In this document: positions 33,471-43,209 of the stretch, piece by piece
Layout of the letters: each line of letters starts with the position of its first letter
Numbering within the stretch: position 1 is the stretch's first letter
Notes under the pieces: generated by a model
Database searches by the model: none
What the model was told of the DNA's origin: nothing
Seen by the model: the letters and a program-made list of their open reading frames with translations, nothing else
Program-made: the position numbers and the translations under genes
Assembly (NCBI GenBank): GCA_963210315.1
Contig: OY723321.1
Location: forward strand, 682,001-746,000
Source of the DNA: Rhynchopus euleeides
Taxonomy: Eukaryota; Euglenozoa; Diplonemea; Diplonemida; Diplonemidae
Reading direction: 5' to 3'
Length of the DNA: 64,000 bases

Positions 33471-35412
33471 ATGATGATACCAATTATAATCCTTGAAATC
33501 CGACAGCACCGCTGAAGGCGGAAGACACACGCATGACTTAACACTGCTGACCTGTGCTGTGGACACACAGGAGGCTGCACGCATGAGCACGAGCAACCTT
33601 CCGGGGACGACCGGTCTCTCTGTCCCGGCCCGTCCGATAAAAGGTTGCAAGAGACAGCATGCCTGTAGCTGCACCAGGCACCCACCGTGCGGCTGCACTA
33701 AGGACCCACCACACCACGTCAAGCACACACCACCCACGCACACCACAGATACCACCCTTCCTTCCTCATCACCATCAGTATGTCTGTCAAGGCCCTGGTC
33801 CTCGTGGCATGCCTGCTGCCGGTTGTGTCGGCACGCCGCTGCTACAGCGACAGGCAGTGCCCTCCCGCATACTCGTGTGTCGGGCACGTGCGCTTCCCCT
33901 GGATCAGGTTCTGCAAGGCTGACCCGCGCACGCCCCTGCCGACGCCGCTGCCTGCCAAGAAGTGTGTGTTCGACGAGGAGTGCGATGCGGGTGAGGTGTG
34001 CCAGACGGCGGTGCTCCCCGACAACACGTGCGACACGGAGTCGCGCTGCGTGAAGCGCGTGCCTGTGGGTGGCGCGTGCGGTGAGGTCGAGCCGTGGTGC
34101 AAGCCCAACGTCTGCAGCGACAACCTCGTGTGCCTGGACGGGACGTGCGTGAAGCCGACGGTGACGTGCCAGCCGTGGTGCAAGCCTGGCGAGCCTGGGT
34201 GCCCGTGCAACAGCAACCAGATCTGCCGTCTGGCGAAGACGAGCGTGACTGAGTGCAGTGCGACGATCGGCCTGTGCGTGGACCGTGTGGGTGAGGGGAA
34301 GATGTGCGGGCAGTGGTGGGCTCCGTGCTACACAGACCAGTGCCAGGAGGGTCTGGAGTGCAGCAAGTGTGGGCTGGAGGGTGGGTGTGAGGGCATTGCC
34401 GACGCACCGCTTGTGTGCGCTCCCAAAGAGCAGTAAGCGAACTGATATGTGACTTGTTGCACAGCAAGTCGTATCCTGTCACAGCACTGCATTGCCTTTC
34501 CCCCTCCTCACCCTCTGCCAATCCGCTTTTCTATTTCTGCTATTCTTTGCCAGCACCTCAGCTGTGGCGGTGATGACTGCACTTGCTGCAGCCCACACGC
34601 ACGCGTGCACCCACACGCTGCATTACGACACCTCTCTGTGCATGTGCAGTGTTCTGCGTCACTGCCGGGTGCATGTGTTCCTCTGACAGGGCACGTGCTG
34701 GGCAGGGGTGGACAGAACCCTGTGCAGGTACACACGACGGTGTTTCGTTTTGATCATGCAATGTTTGAATGTGGCTGACGAGGGTTGTGCGAAGGCACCG
34801 TCTGTGTCTTGTAAACGCAGAACCCTCTGAAGCAAACAAGCTCTGTGTTGCGATGGATTCGTCTCTTTTCCGAATCACGCACACGCATCATCCTTTTCAC
34901 GCACATTTGTGTGTTTTTGACGTTCATCCCTGTGTTTAGGTGGTTTCTGCAGCTGTGCCGTTCGCGACACACAAACACCAACAGACATGAGTTCACACCA
35001 CAGCAAGTTTTGTGGTGGGGTGTTTCCTTCACGTAGGCATCAGCAGCAGTTCCACCTCACTCCCGCTCCTTCCAACATCCGACCCTTTTGACTTGATCAT
35101 CAGAGCTGCAGCCCACACGCAAGTGTGTGGTGCAGTGCATCGGGACGGTGTGCCCAGATCTGGCACACAAAGCACGCTGTGGGGTGGCACAAGCACACCA
35201 CGGCACCGCAACAGACAACAAACAGATCCTACCCGAAAGTGAAAGAACCCGAAATAGCACGGCCACCACAGCCAGTGGTGACGGCAACTGTCAAACCGCT
35301 GTCACCCAAGTCAGCTCCCGCACCTCGAGCGGGAGAAGCTGACGCAACCGGAAGGCACGTGCCACCACAAGACGAATTACCAGTGCGGACCCCCACCCTC
35401 CTCACAACCCAC
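33471..35412 (+). repeat. Segmental duplication, copy B (1.9 kb, whole gene)
   Basis: Second full copy of the unit at 27435-29345, same orientation. Compared with copy A it carries a different CA/GC-rich segment near 34576-34620 and scattered point changes downstream. Its start ATGATGATACCAATTATAAT differs by one base from A. Confidence 0.9.
33780..34436 (+). CDS. Secreted cysteine-rich protein, copy B
   Basis: 218 residues, same product as copy A: an 18-residue signal peptide and a 28-cysteine mature chain without a membrane anchor. Silent differences from A that I can see are at the serine codon near 34259, the proline/alanine region near 34320 (GCTCCG for GCCCCG) and the lysine codon near 34428 (AAA for AAG). 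The upstream TATA-like GATAAAAGG is at 33636-33644. The identical protein with near-identical flanks points to recent duplication or ongoing gene conversion, giving a higher gene dose. Function not known. Confidence 0.85.
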   Translation: MSVKALVLVACLLPVVSARRCYSDRQCPPAYSCVGHVRFPWIRFCKADPRTPLPTPLPAKKCVFDEECDAGEVCQTAVLPDNTCDTESRCVKRVPVGGACGEVEPWCKPNVCSDNLVCLDGTCVKPTVTCQPWCKPGEPGCPCNSNQICRLAKTSVTECSATIGLCVDRVGEGKMCGQWWAPCYTDQCQEGLECSKCGLEGGCEGIADAPLVCAPKEQ

Positions 35413-35694
35413 TCGCTTTGCTGTCTCTCTGGTACCACACCACACCACACCCAGCTGCACATGGCTGCACATGCCCTCCTGCCACACACAATCTCCCAGC
35501 GACTTCTCGCATTCCCCTACACATCCTTGCTCCTCCTCCACCCCCACCCACCCACCCGCCACTCCAGGAGGGCAGACCCCCCCACACACACAACAGTCTC
35601 TCCGGAGCCTTGGCACGCTCAGCTGCTGCCGTGGACACCCTACGGCAGCACCCTGCCCTGACCACCCGGTCCCCGCCCTGCCCCTGGCGGCGGC

Positions 35695-37644
35695 ATGCCC
35701 TTCAATGTGACTGTCGTGGAGGAGAAGGCGGAGGAGAGCACCGTGCTGATGGTGGTGTGCCTGATTATCGTGCTGTCGGTTCTCAGCAAGCGGATGCTCC
35801 GGAAGCATGAGATTCAGATTTTGAGCGAGTCATTTGTGACGATTCTCGTCGGTGTCGTTGTCGGTGGCATCATCAAAGCAATCGCAGGCGAGACCTTCAC
35901 CGGCGCTGTCCGCTTCGATGAGACCACCTTCACCAACTACATCCTGCCTCCCATTATCTTCGAGGCGGGGTTCTCCCTCAGGCACAAAGGGGTCGTTACC
36001 AACCTCCCCCTCATCCTCTCCTTGGCTGTCATCGGCACACTGTTCACCGCTGTCTTCATCGGAGTCCTGACCTATGAGATTGCACGCAAATTCTACACCC
36101 CACTCAGCGACCGCCCCATCTGGGAGTCGATGTGCTTCGGCGCCATCCTCTCTGCCATCGACCCTGTCGCGGTGCTCTCTGTGCTCGGGTCCATGTTCCG
36201 CACCCGCCCCCCACGCATCTATTACATTATCTTTGGGGAATCCGTCCTCAACGACGCAGTTGCGATTGTGCTCTACAAGGTTTTCCTGAAATTCCTCACG
36301 GATGGCCGGTCCGTCGATTTAGAGTCTATCCTGGGAGCCATACTCTATTTCATCTACATCACCATCGCATCTGTCATCATTGGATGGGCATTAGCCGCAT
36401 TCTCCGCGGTTATCTTGAAGTATATCAAGCTTACGGACAGGCCGGAGGCGGAGCTGACCATCCTGACCCTCTTTGGGCTCGGGTCCTACTACATCTCAGA
36501 GGCGATGGGGCTGTCGGGGATTATGTCGCTGTTTATCTGCGGGAGGACGCTGTGCCACTACACCTGGCACAACATGAGCACGGTGGCGCAGGTCTCTGCC
36601 CCACAGCTGTATCACTTCGCCGCCGATGTTGCAGAGACTTATGTTTTCAGCTTCCTGGGCCTGGCCCTCTGGTCATTCGACCACGAGTGGAAGTTTGAAT
36701 TCACCATATGTGTCCTGCTCGTCATCTTCCTCTCCCGTCTGCTCACGGTGTTCCCTCTTGTCGGGCTGTTCAACCTTGTGTCCACACAGGAGAGGGTCTC
36801 CATGCCTGCACAGATCTTCATGACTCTCACAGGCCTGAGGGGGGCCATCGCATTCGGCCTGGCCCTCGCATCGCGTGACAATGGGGATATCGTGACGGGG
36901 CATCAGTTTGTCTCCACCAGCCTGGTTGTCATCCTGGTGACCGTCGGGGTTTTTGGAAACTTTGCAGGCGTGATATTCAGGCTGCTGGGGCTCCACGTCG
37001 AGGCGGAGCAGGAGGCGGAGAAGGAGGGGAGCGACCCCGCCACCCCGCAGGCCCCGAGTCGGTCCATCTTCCGGAAATGCCTCAACCTGGAGAAGCGGTA
37101 CGTCGCACCGCTGCTGAGGGAGCCCGACCACCACCAACACCACGCCCGGCGGACGGCAGACATGCACGACGTGCTGAACGACCTTAACTCGCGCTACGCA
37201 GTCAAGACACCGCAGCGCACCCTCATCGGTGTGGGTGTGGGTGCCAGCGGGCTCCTCCCTGCAGGTGCAGGAGGTTCTGGCTCTGTGGAGATGCCGCCCT
37301 GCCAGTCCCCCGCCGTGCCCCCCTCCCTCTGCAGCGACACCCTGACGCTGCCTGCGATGTCGCCTGCCGAGGCGACACCGGCACCTCGCAGCGGTGCTGC
37401 CGGCGGGGCCACCCCGAGCAGCTTCAGCCGACCCGATGTGGCGGTTGTGGTGGATGCTGCTGGAAGCCCTGCTGCCCAGCCCTCTGACGCAGCCAACACA
37501 CTCCAGCCCCAACGTGTGCAGGGCGGGCAGGAGGAAGAGGCCCCCGCAGCAGGGAGGGAGCAGCAGCAGCAGCAGCAGCGGGCAGAGGGGAACCCAGTGA
37601 CCCCACCTCGGATACCGCCTCCCCCTGCCGGTGTGCAGGAGTGA
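35695..37644 (+). CDS. Na+/H+ exchanger (SLC9/CPA1 family)
   Basis: Intronless, 649 residues. Exchanges Na+ (or K+) for protons across plasma or endomembranes to set pH and volume. About 11-12 hydrophobic segments occupy residues ~17-430. Family hallmarks: FTNYILPPIIFEAGFSL (78-94), the DPVAVLSVLG segment (156-165), the ion-binding GESVLNDAVAIVLYKVF (181-197) with the N-D pair, SGIMSLFICGRTLCHYTWHN in the later helices, and TGLRGAIAFGLAL. The C-terminal ~200 residues are cytosolic and low complexity (Q-, P- and A-rich), longer than the structured tail of animal NHE6/7/9 but typical in position. Start chosen as the first Met after a C-rich leader; a short acidic N-terminus precedes helix 1 with no cleavable signal. 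Organellar versus plasma-membrane location cannot be decided. Confidence 0.92.
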   Translation: MPFNVTVVEEKAEESTVLMVVCLIIVLSVLSKRMLRKHEIQILSESFVTILVGVVVGGIIKAIAGETFTGAVRFDETTFTNYILPPIIFEAGFSLRHKGVVTNLPLILSLAVIGTLFTAVFIGVLTYEIARKFYTPLSDRPIWESMCFGAILSAIDPVAVLSVLGSMFRTRPPRIYYIIFGESVLNDAVAIVLYKVFLKFLTDGRSVDLESILGAILYFIYITIASVIIGWALAAFSAVILKYIKLTDRPEAELTILTLFGLGSYYISEAMGLSGIMSLFICGRTLCHYTWHNMSTVAQVSAPQLYHFAADVAETYVFSFLGLALWSFDHEWKFEFTICVLLVIFLSRLLTVFPLVGLFNLVSTQERVSMPAQIFMTLTGLRGAIAFGLALASRDNGDIVTGHQFVSTSLVVILVTVGVFGNFAGVIFRLLGLHVEAEQEAEKEGSDPATPQAPSRSIFRKCLNLEKRYVAPLLREPDHHQHHARRTADMHDVLNDLNSRYAVKTPQRTLIGVGVGASGLLPAGAGGSGSVEMPPCQSPAVPPSLCSDTLTLPAMSPAEATPAPRSGAAGGATPSSFSRPDVAVVVDAAGSPAAQPSDAANTLQPQRVQGGQEEEAPAAGREQQQQQQRAEGNPVTPPRIPPPPAGVQE

Positions 37645-38909
37645 GGAGGGGGTGGGTGGGTGGGGTATACTTATTGTGTTGATGATGTTGGTGTTCTGCA
37701 GTGGGTTTTGTTCTCTCATTTGCCCCTCACGCAAACCTGTAATACGCGTGTGGCAAAGGCGTACACAGCAGCGTGGTGGCGCGGGGGAGATGTGGGAGGT
37801 CTGGTTTCAAAGACAGGCGCACACATCACGCACGCAGGATGTTCAGTGCTGTGCAGCATGGGGAAAGGGGTGTGTCTGTTCGTGCTGCACCTCCTGAAGT
37901 TTCCAGGCGGCGCGGGGAGGGGGGGATGGCCTAAAGTAACCCAAAGGGGAAAATCGGCACGTTAGAAATATGGCTTTCACTCAATGTGTTGGGCGTGATC
38001 CACGCAGAGGGGTGTTAAGCCGACCTCTCAAAACGTGGCCCGTATCTCCCGTACCCCGCACTCCGTGCCCCGTCCCCCCTCCCAGCAGCACCCACCCGGT
38101 TTGCAACAAACTAGATTGATTCGCGCTAGATATTTTTGACGCGCTGCGTTTCCCCCAACCCAGCTCCAAGTAGGGAGGCCAAACTCCTTTCCTCCTTATG
38201 TTCTCCTGCTTCGCTCTGCACCTCCCCCACTCCGGCTCCGAAAGCTGCGTGGGGTCTCTCTGCCTGGCTGCCTTCTCCACTGCCTCTCTAGCCACAGCGT
38301 AGGCACTGCAGGCAGAGAGGGGTGGCCCGGCTGTTGGTGTGGGATGAGAGAGAGGCAGCGAGAGAGATACGTTTGAACGTGGATGCGTGTCTCCATGCGA
38401 GTTCCACGCGAAGCGACCAGTGCGAATGTTCTCTTCGCAGGGCGGGGGGTGGGGGTGGGAGTGTGGTGGGGGGGGGGGGAGCTGTCCGGGGTTCTTGTGT
38501 GATGCACTCCGTGCCAAGGAGTCTCCATCGGGGCGAAGGCGAAGGGGAAATGCCCTTCCCCTCGCAAAAAAAAAATGGCTGGCACGAAACGAAGAAAAAT
38601 GTCTTTGTCTAGACACTACACCACCCCAGAGGCCAACGCAGTGGTGCCCACACCCTCCCCCACCCCTCCCTCCCTCCCTTCTTCTCCTCTTCCTCCCCCC
38701 CCCCCCTTAATCCCCGCCTTTATATCCACCACACCCAGACCCGGGCCAGGTAGAGGGGTGTGGGACCGGAGCGGGCTCTTTGAGGGCTGACCCCCTCTCT
38801 CCCCTGCCCCCCCCCCCCTTGCTCCGGGCCGCCCCGTGCATCCCTCCCCCCTAACCACACCTGGGGGGTGGGTGGGGGGGGTGCTGCCTCCGGCTGCCCT
38901 CTTCCCCCG
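37645..38909. other. Intergenic region
   Basis: No gene supported. G-run near 38467-38480, A-run near 38566-38574 and C-runs near 38697-38706 and 38807-38818, the last shortly before the next gene's leader. Confidence 0.5.
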
Positions 38910-39659
38910 ATGTGGCGGTTGATAGATGCCCTGGTGGCCTGGACACAGGACTGGTGCATATCGACCGTGCGCCTGCTGATCGGGATAGTGGGGATATCCC
39001 TTGGGGGGACTCCCTTCAGGGAGAGCCCGCCTGACGCTCCGCCGGAGGTGGCATTCCGCCTGCTGCAGATGGTGCGGCGGCCGGTGAAGAATAAGAAAAT
39101 TCTGGTGCTGGATCTGGACGAGACCCTGGTTCACGCTTCCGTCACACCGTTGGATCCGACACATTTTGACGTGGCGATTCCTGGGAGCGGGGGGATGTAC
39201 AATACGATGTTTGTCTGTGAGAGGCCCTACCTGCAGTATTTTCTGGAGCATGTGTCGCAGTGGTATACCGTCGCAATATTCACTGCGGCGACGAAGGAGT
39301 ATGCCATGCCCATCATTCATAAAATCGACAGGGGGAAGGTGATCCGGAAGAAGTATTTCCGCAACGACTGCATTTATGAGTCGGGAAACTACGTCAAAAA
39401 CCTGAGCCGTCTCAGCGGGCCCCGTCCGGACCTCTTCTCCAACTACATCATCATCGACAACCACCCCGCGTCGTATCGAATGAACCCTGACAACGCAATA
39501 CCTATCCCTTCCTTCCACGCGCATCATGCGAAGGATGACACCGAGCTTCTGAAGCTGCTGCCCCTCCTCGAAGCCCTGCAGTGTGTGCATGATGTGCGGT
39601 CGATCCTCGAGCTTCGGACAAACCCTGACAAGCGCTTTGAAGATCGGCGAGCGAGATGA
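38910..39659 (+). CDS. CTDNEP1: CTD nuclear envelope phosphatase (Dullard)-like
   Basis: Intronless, 249 residues. HAD-superfamily Ser/Thr phosphatase of the FCP1/SCP domain; in animals and yeast (Nem1) it dephosphorylates lipin at the nuclear envelope/ER and so controls lipid synthesis. Residues ~17-33 are hydrophobic and would anchor the N-terminus. The catalytic DLDETLVHAS is at 68-77 with both aspartates. FTAATKEYAMPIIHKID, then KKYFRNDC, then KNLSRLSGPRPDLFSNYIII and the DNHPASY motif follow in the family order. Length is close to CTDNEP1 (244 in human). The start ATG at 38910 follows a C-rich leader; a longer in-frame extension exists but is glycine-rich and unlikely. Confidence 0.9.
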   Translation: MWRLIDALVAWTQDWCISTVRLLIGIVGISLGGTPFRESPPDAPPEVAFRLLQMVRRPVKNKKILVLDLDETLVHASVTPLDPTHFDVAIPGSGGMYNTMFVCERPYLQYFLEHVSQWYTVAIFTAATKEYAMPIIHKIDRGKVIRKKYFRNDCIYESGNYVKNLSRLSGPRPDLFSNYIIIDNHPASYRMNPDNAIPIPSFHAHHAKDDTELLKLLPLLEALQCVHDVRSILELRTNPDKRFEDRRAR

Positions 39660-40586
39660 GGGCTGCGAAGGGGTTCCGACTGTTCTCTCTTGCTCAGGGG
39701 GCTGGGGTTGGGGGGGAGGTGGTTGCGTGCGTTTCATCAGAAGGAGGGGGGGGGGGCACTGGGTTATTCCTCTTGCGAAATTGGCTGTTGCCCTTCCCAC
39801 ATTTAACGGGCACGCTTGCTGAAGAGGTGTGTTGAGCACGGCTTGGCACGGCTGGGCAGACAGCAGCACCTCTCTGGGAGAAACGGCAGGGGTTGGGGGC
39901 AGATAGGGTGTTCCCTGTTCCACTGCGAACGCCAATACTCACAGTCGGGCCGGGCCTGGCCAGAACTCTAGCCTGGGGAACGCCGCAATGAAACTCTGGT
40001 GTCAAACACGCACTCACACACTCTCACGCACACCCTGTGTATGCAGGAGTTGCAGGGTGCCCACACGCGGAGACTCACTCCACCCACCCCCGCACCTCTT
40101 TGCAGCCGGAAGCCGAACGCCCACCTGCAGCCGGAAGCCAGCCTCTTGGACGCTAGGCCAAGCGTTGCGAAGAGAACCTGTTTCGTGCCACAGACGTGCG
40201 CACACCTGTTAAGGGAGGGCTAAGGGTGATGGTCCTCCGAAGTGCTGCACAGGAGCTGGGTGCTGGGTGCTGCCTGCCCTACTGGGGTGGATGGCGGGGA
40301 GAGGAGGGGCAGAGTAGCGGGGTGGTGGGGGTGGTGGGGGTGCCATGCGGCAGTATTCTTTTTCGCATCGGAGCCACCCCCTCTCCCCTGGTGCCTGTGT
40401 GCCCCGCATAGTCGGGCGGCAACACCTGCGCACCTCCAGCAGGGCCAGGATCCTCCCCCCACGTGCCACCGGAGGGGCGGGGAATAACCTCGAACGAACC
40501 AACCCCCGCCTACTCCCCACCACCACCCCACCCCCACACCCTCGCCTCCCCTCGACGGAGAGGGGGGCATATTGTGTTGATACGTT
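39660..40586. other. Intergenic region
   Basis: No gene supported. G-run at 39747-39756; two close direct repeats of TGCAGCCGGAAGCC at 40101-40114 and 40125-40138. Confidence 0.5.
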
Positions 40587-40658
40587 ATGAATTCCATCAA
40601 ACGCTTCTTCTCCAACTCAACCCAACCCAATCAGAAACACCACACACACCGCGACATA

Positions 40659-41357
40659 ATGGAGCTGAAGTGGAAGCACTTTATCGATGCGTCGAAGGGT
40701 CTCACCCCCGTGGTGTGCCTGGGTGTGATGCACAAGTTCGACGCGTGGGAGAACAACACCGCCTGGACTTACTTCGGGCTGCACGGCTCCTACGGCGTGC
40801 TGTGGGTGCTGAAGAGCATGATCTTCCCCGACGCGGCATGGGAGCGCCCCAACACGCTGAAGGGCGAGGCTCTGGAGGAGGCGAAGAAGGGCGGGCTGAA
40901 CCCGTTTGACCTTCTCGGGCGCCTGATGGGTCCGTTCACCGGGCTGAGCATCTTCGGCGCCCTCGCGGGGTACTGGGCGAACATCTGGATCATCTGCAAG
41001 AACCGGTTCGAGGCCCCGAAGTGGCTCCTGGGTGTGGCCACGTTTGTCTACAGCCTGGGTGTCTTCCTGCACTTTACCAGCGACATGCAGAAGCACGTCC
41101 GCCTGCAGCACAAGAGGGGTCTGATCACCGACATGATGTTCAGCACCACGCGCAACCCCAACTACCTCGGGGAGGCGCTGATCTACGGCAGCTTTGCTGC
41201 CCTGACGTGTGAGCCCCTGTCCTGGGCCTACTTCCTGTTCAACGTTGGCGGCATGTGGCTGCCCAACATGATCAAGAAGGACAAGTCGATTAGCCGCCAC
41301 GCCGGCTGGGAGGAGTACAGCAAGCGCTCTTGGATGTTCTTCCCCCGCCCCTTCTAG
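40659..41357 (+). CDS. DUF1295/ICMT-like multi-pass membrane protein
   Basis: 232 residues from the ATG at 40659; an upstream in-frame ATG at 40587 would add 24 residues rich in N, S, T, Q and H. I prefer 40659 because an AG after a pyrimidine-rich stretch sits just before it and the extension looks like leader. The family (steroid 5-alpha-reductase C-terminal / isoprenylcysteine methyltransferase fold) uses NADPH or SAM in the ER membrane. Seen: several hydrophobic helices and the conserved TTRNPNYLGEALIYGSFA segment, then HAGWEEYSKRSWMFFPRPF at the very end, matching the R-x-PNYLGE and C-terminal Y-x-x-R-x-x-x-F-x-P features of the group. Substrate cannot be told from sequence. Confidence 0.75.
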   Translation: MELKWKHFIDASKGLTPVVCLGVMHKFDAWENNTAWTYFGLHGSYGVLWVLKSMIFPDAAWERPNTLKGEALEEAKKGGLNPFDLLGRLMGPFTGLSIFGALAGYWANIWIICKNRFEAPKWLLGVATFVYSLGVFLHFTSDMQKHVRLQHKRGLITDMMFSTTRNPNYLGEALIYGSFAALTCEPLSWAYFLFNVGGMWLPNMIKKDKSISRHAGWEEYSKRSWMFFPRPF

Positions 41358-43209
41358 AGTGGCATCCATCTGGTGTGGGTGTGCGGCGCGTGCATTATCC
41401 CCCCACCCCCACCCCCCTCCCACAAGCCTGAAGCCCTGATTTTTTGGGGGAAATACAAAACTGCACCTCCAGCCCCTGCTCCCCCAACTTTCTCCCGTGT
41501 CTGTGATGGCATAGCGTGAATTGTTGGGTGAGGGGCTGGTTCGTTCCTCCCTACCCTCTACCCTGGACCCTTCTGTCGTAGTGCTCTCTGTGGGTCCCGC
41601 CAGTTGTGTGTGGGGGGGCCGAGTTGGAAGGGTCTGTGCGAGTTCGTCGTGCGCTCTCCTCTCTGTTTTTGTCCGTTTTGAGACCTAAAGCATTCGGAAT
41701 CAGAATAAGTCGCGTACAAATCAAGTGCATGTCAGGCGGACTGTTGTCGATTGACATATCACCTGGTTGACCCTGTCGTATTCCACAGGTCTGCGTTGCT
41801 TCATTCGTTCGCCGCACAATTTCACGGATTGTGTGGGAACCGTATCTTCTCTCCGTGTGTGTGTTGCTCCTGAACTTGTGAGTTGTTCCCGTTGTTGCAC
41901 CACAAAAAAATCAAGCCCAAGTGAGAACAACGCCTTTCTAAGGCAACACTGTGTACGTCACGGTCTGGTCGTCTTGTACGTCAGGCTGGAGGTCGTCGAT
42001 GCCAAAAAAAATCAACCCCCCCCCCCCTAAACAAGATTTTGTTTTACACTTCGGGCTCCCTCCCTCCCCCACCCACCCCCCCCCCCCCCCGACAATTAAA
42101 CCCCCGCTCCGCCCTCCTCCTCCCCCCCTCCGACTCCTTAAGTAAATTCATTGCACATGTCCCACCTCACACCTTGCATAATTCGCGAGTGGAATTTCTG
42201 TTCTAGTTATATGCCACCCCGACCCCCCCCCTCTCATCTCTTCCCCCGTGTGCAACCATATTTGCAGTCTCAAAGCAGGCACGAATGTGATCGCTACAGT
42301 CATGTGTGACCCTCACACCCTGCTTCATCCCCCCCCCCCCCTCTCCTGCCAGACGAGCGACAGCAAGTTGCTTTCTCCCCTGGCATCGCGGTGCTGGTCG
42401 GTGTCCTAAGGAAGGGGGGGTATTTCCGAGAATTGCTGCTGACGAGGGGATGTAAACCACGTAACCACCCCTCGTCAGAGTCAGGTCAGTCGTTGTGCAC
42501 GCTGATCTGGAGTGTTCTGCCTGAAAGCAATGGTAGCTCGGTGAGACGGCCGGTGTCATTCGTGATACAGCCGACATTCACACAGAGCCGTCGTTCTGTC
42601 ATAGGGCCTTGTGTCTGTGGAGTGGCATGACCTTCCAAAAGGAACCCTTGTGTGTGTGACAGGGCCAGGCCCTCGTGTCTGCCCATAGCAATGTGATGGT
42701 GCAAATCCGAAAGAAGGGGAGCCGGGGCGTTGCCGCCGATTGTGATAGCAGCCCTCCGTGTTTTGCGGGTGGTGTTCCAGCAAGGATGTCTTTTGCATCG
42801 GAACAGGTTTCCTGCGGTTTCTGTAACACAAACTCTCTCGAAAAAAACATAAGACAGGTGATGGTCAGAGCCTGTGGAGGCATCAGGCAGAGGGGCAATA
42901 AATAGAGCGGCCCAACCGCTTGAGGGTGGTTGTGATTCGCATTATTTTTTTCCAACGATGGGTGTTCAGTGCTGGGGCCTGGCTCATTCTGAGCCTGGAT
43001 GGCTTGCTGGCTTCTGGGTCCCAAACGAAAGAATATCCAGGCCGTGTCGGTGTGGTATTTCATGAGAGGAAAGAAGGTCGGTCCGGGCACCCCCCACTCC
43101 CACCCCCATCCTCACCAACTGATTTGACGTTAGCGGCGCCTTTGCACACCTCAGTGAGGACTCGCACCACCACCACTGGCAGAGAGGGCAGGGGGAGGGC
43201 GGTGCCGCC
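41358..43209. other. Intergenic region
   Basis: No gene supported in 1.85 kb. C-runs at 42018-42027, 42077-42090 and 42330-42341. A hairpin with 11-bp arms (CTGACGAGGGG at 42439-42449, complement at 42468-42478) is present. Confidence 0.5.
42439..42478. repeat. Small hairpin
   Basis: Perfect 11-bp arms separated by 18 bases. Not followed by a T-run; function unknown. Confidence 0.5.
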
